5,777 nucleotides of DNA, from assembly GCA_017963875.1 (NCBI GenBank), contig JAGCTA010000426.1, positions 1-5,777 on the forward strand, read 5' to 3'. Position numbers and translations under genes: made by a program. Shown here piece after piece: positions 5,304 to 5,777 of this stretch. Source of the DNA: Victivallales bacterium (GTDB lineage: Bacteria > Verrucomicrobiota > Lentisphaeria > Oligosphaerales > Oligosphaeraceae). The notes below the pieces were generated by a model that worked only from the letters and a program-made list of their open reading frames with translations, had not been told where the DNA came from and ran no database searches. Numbering within the stretch: the first letter of the stretch is position 1; each line of letters begins with the position of its first letter.

Positions 5304-5777
5304 TTACGCAAACACCATACCGACGCGCAGTTTTTTCGCTTCATCTTCCAAACCCAGCGCCTTCAGCAGTTCAAAGGCGAATTCGGCAGACGCGCCTGGT
5401 CCCCTGCCAGTGATCAACTGACCATCGCGCTGAACCTGTGCCGCCGTATAGTTGCCGCCAATTTGCTTCTCAAAAGACGGATAGCACGTATATGCCTGGG
5501 TCGTCAGCACGCCTGCGGCCTTCAATGCGATAGGGGCGGCACAGATTGCCGCCGTGAACCCGCCTTGGGCAAACACCTTGCGGACGATTGAAAGCGTCGT
5601 CTCGTCGGCGGCCAGATTCGTTGCGCCAGGAAGCCCGCCAGGAAAAATGGTCATTGCCAGTGAAGACGCATCAAGTTCAGCGGCACGGCAATCGCATGTA
5701 ACAGGAATGCCATGAGCACCTTTGACAACAAGACCATCCCCAGTCACAGCGGCTGTCTTCACCGCCACCCCCGCACG
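5304..5777 (-). CDS. DJ-1/PfpI-family protein (YajL/ThiJ-like), 5' end outside the window
   Basis: 157 residues are visible and the frame is open to the window edge, where it reads RAGVAVKTAAV. This matches the RRAG segment that in DJ-1 proteins follows about 25-30 N-terminal residues, so the GTG at 5768 is not the true start. Family landmarks: VKGAHGIPV, IFPGGLPGATNL, the nucleophile elbow AAICAAP with the reactive cysteine (visible residue 79), TCYPSFEKQIGG, and SRGPG-like GRGPGASAEFAFELL. The conserved glutamate that supports the cysteine (E18 in human DJ-1) would lie in the missing part and cannot be checked. Members act as chaperones, glyoxalases or protein/nucleotide deglycases, and the activity here is not predictable. 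The gene ends 16 nt before the LpxC-like gene and is probably co-transcribed with it. Its promoter is outside the window. Confidence 0.9.
   Translation of the reverse strand, partial: RAGVAVKTAAVTGDGLVVKGAHGIPVTCDCRAAELDASSLAMTIFPGGLPGATNLAADETTLSIVRKVFAQGGFTAAICAAPIALKAAGVLTTQAYTCYPSFEKQIGGNYTAAQVQRDGQLITGRGPGASAEFAFELLKALGLEDEAKKLRVGMVFA

Noticed and set aside
5766..5768. GTG as the start of the DJ-1 gene
   Set aside because: The codons before it (RAG) continue the family alignment to the window edge, and the usual first strand would be missing.

Overview
The window looks like a fragment of a Gram-negative chromosome from the Planctomycetes-Verrucomicrobia-Chlamydiae side, most plausibly Lentisphaerota (Victivallis-like). 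The clue is a tandem pair of exported pseudopilin-like proteins with an [19 protein letters not shown]-terminus and an H-X9-DG C-terminal motif, a combination that is greatly expanded in those genomes. An LpxC-type deacetylase and an MlaA domain show that an outer membrane is present. The taxonomic call is inference from family distribution, not from a marker gene.

Left part (1-773): an AT-rich REPtron-like mobile unit. A Y1/HUH (IS200/RAYT-type) transposase gene is broken by one in-frame amber codon. It sits between nested inverted repeats: an outer 40-bp perfect pair (1-40 / 661-700) and an inner hairpin pair (63-83 / 619-639). To the right are further REP-like palindromes, including one compensatory stem variant and one deletion derivative. 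A good sigma70-type promoter (841-868) follows the repeats and faces the next genes.

Middle (926-4255, + strand): two paralogous pseudopilin-like genes in tandem. Then, 40 nt further on, comes a 630-residue protein that joins a secreted MlaA/VacJ domain (outer-membrane lipid asymmetry) to a C-terminal alpha/beta-hydrolase domain with a recognisable Ser-Asp-His triad. This fusion is the most interesting item in the window. It suggests a single periplasmic machine that extracts and hydrolyses phospholipids, or at least a lipid-handling hydrolase.

Right part (4283-5777, - strand, convergent): a DJ-1/PfpI-family protein that runs off the window edge, followed after 16 nt by a divergent LpxC-family deacetylase. 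The canonical zinc motif HKXXD is altered to HRACLD in the latter, and the region corresponding to E. coli D246 is not conserved. The two genes probably form one operon. The fusion gene and the LpxC-like gene, both tied by family to outer-membrane lipids, meet tail to tail with only 27 bp between them.
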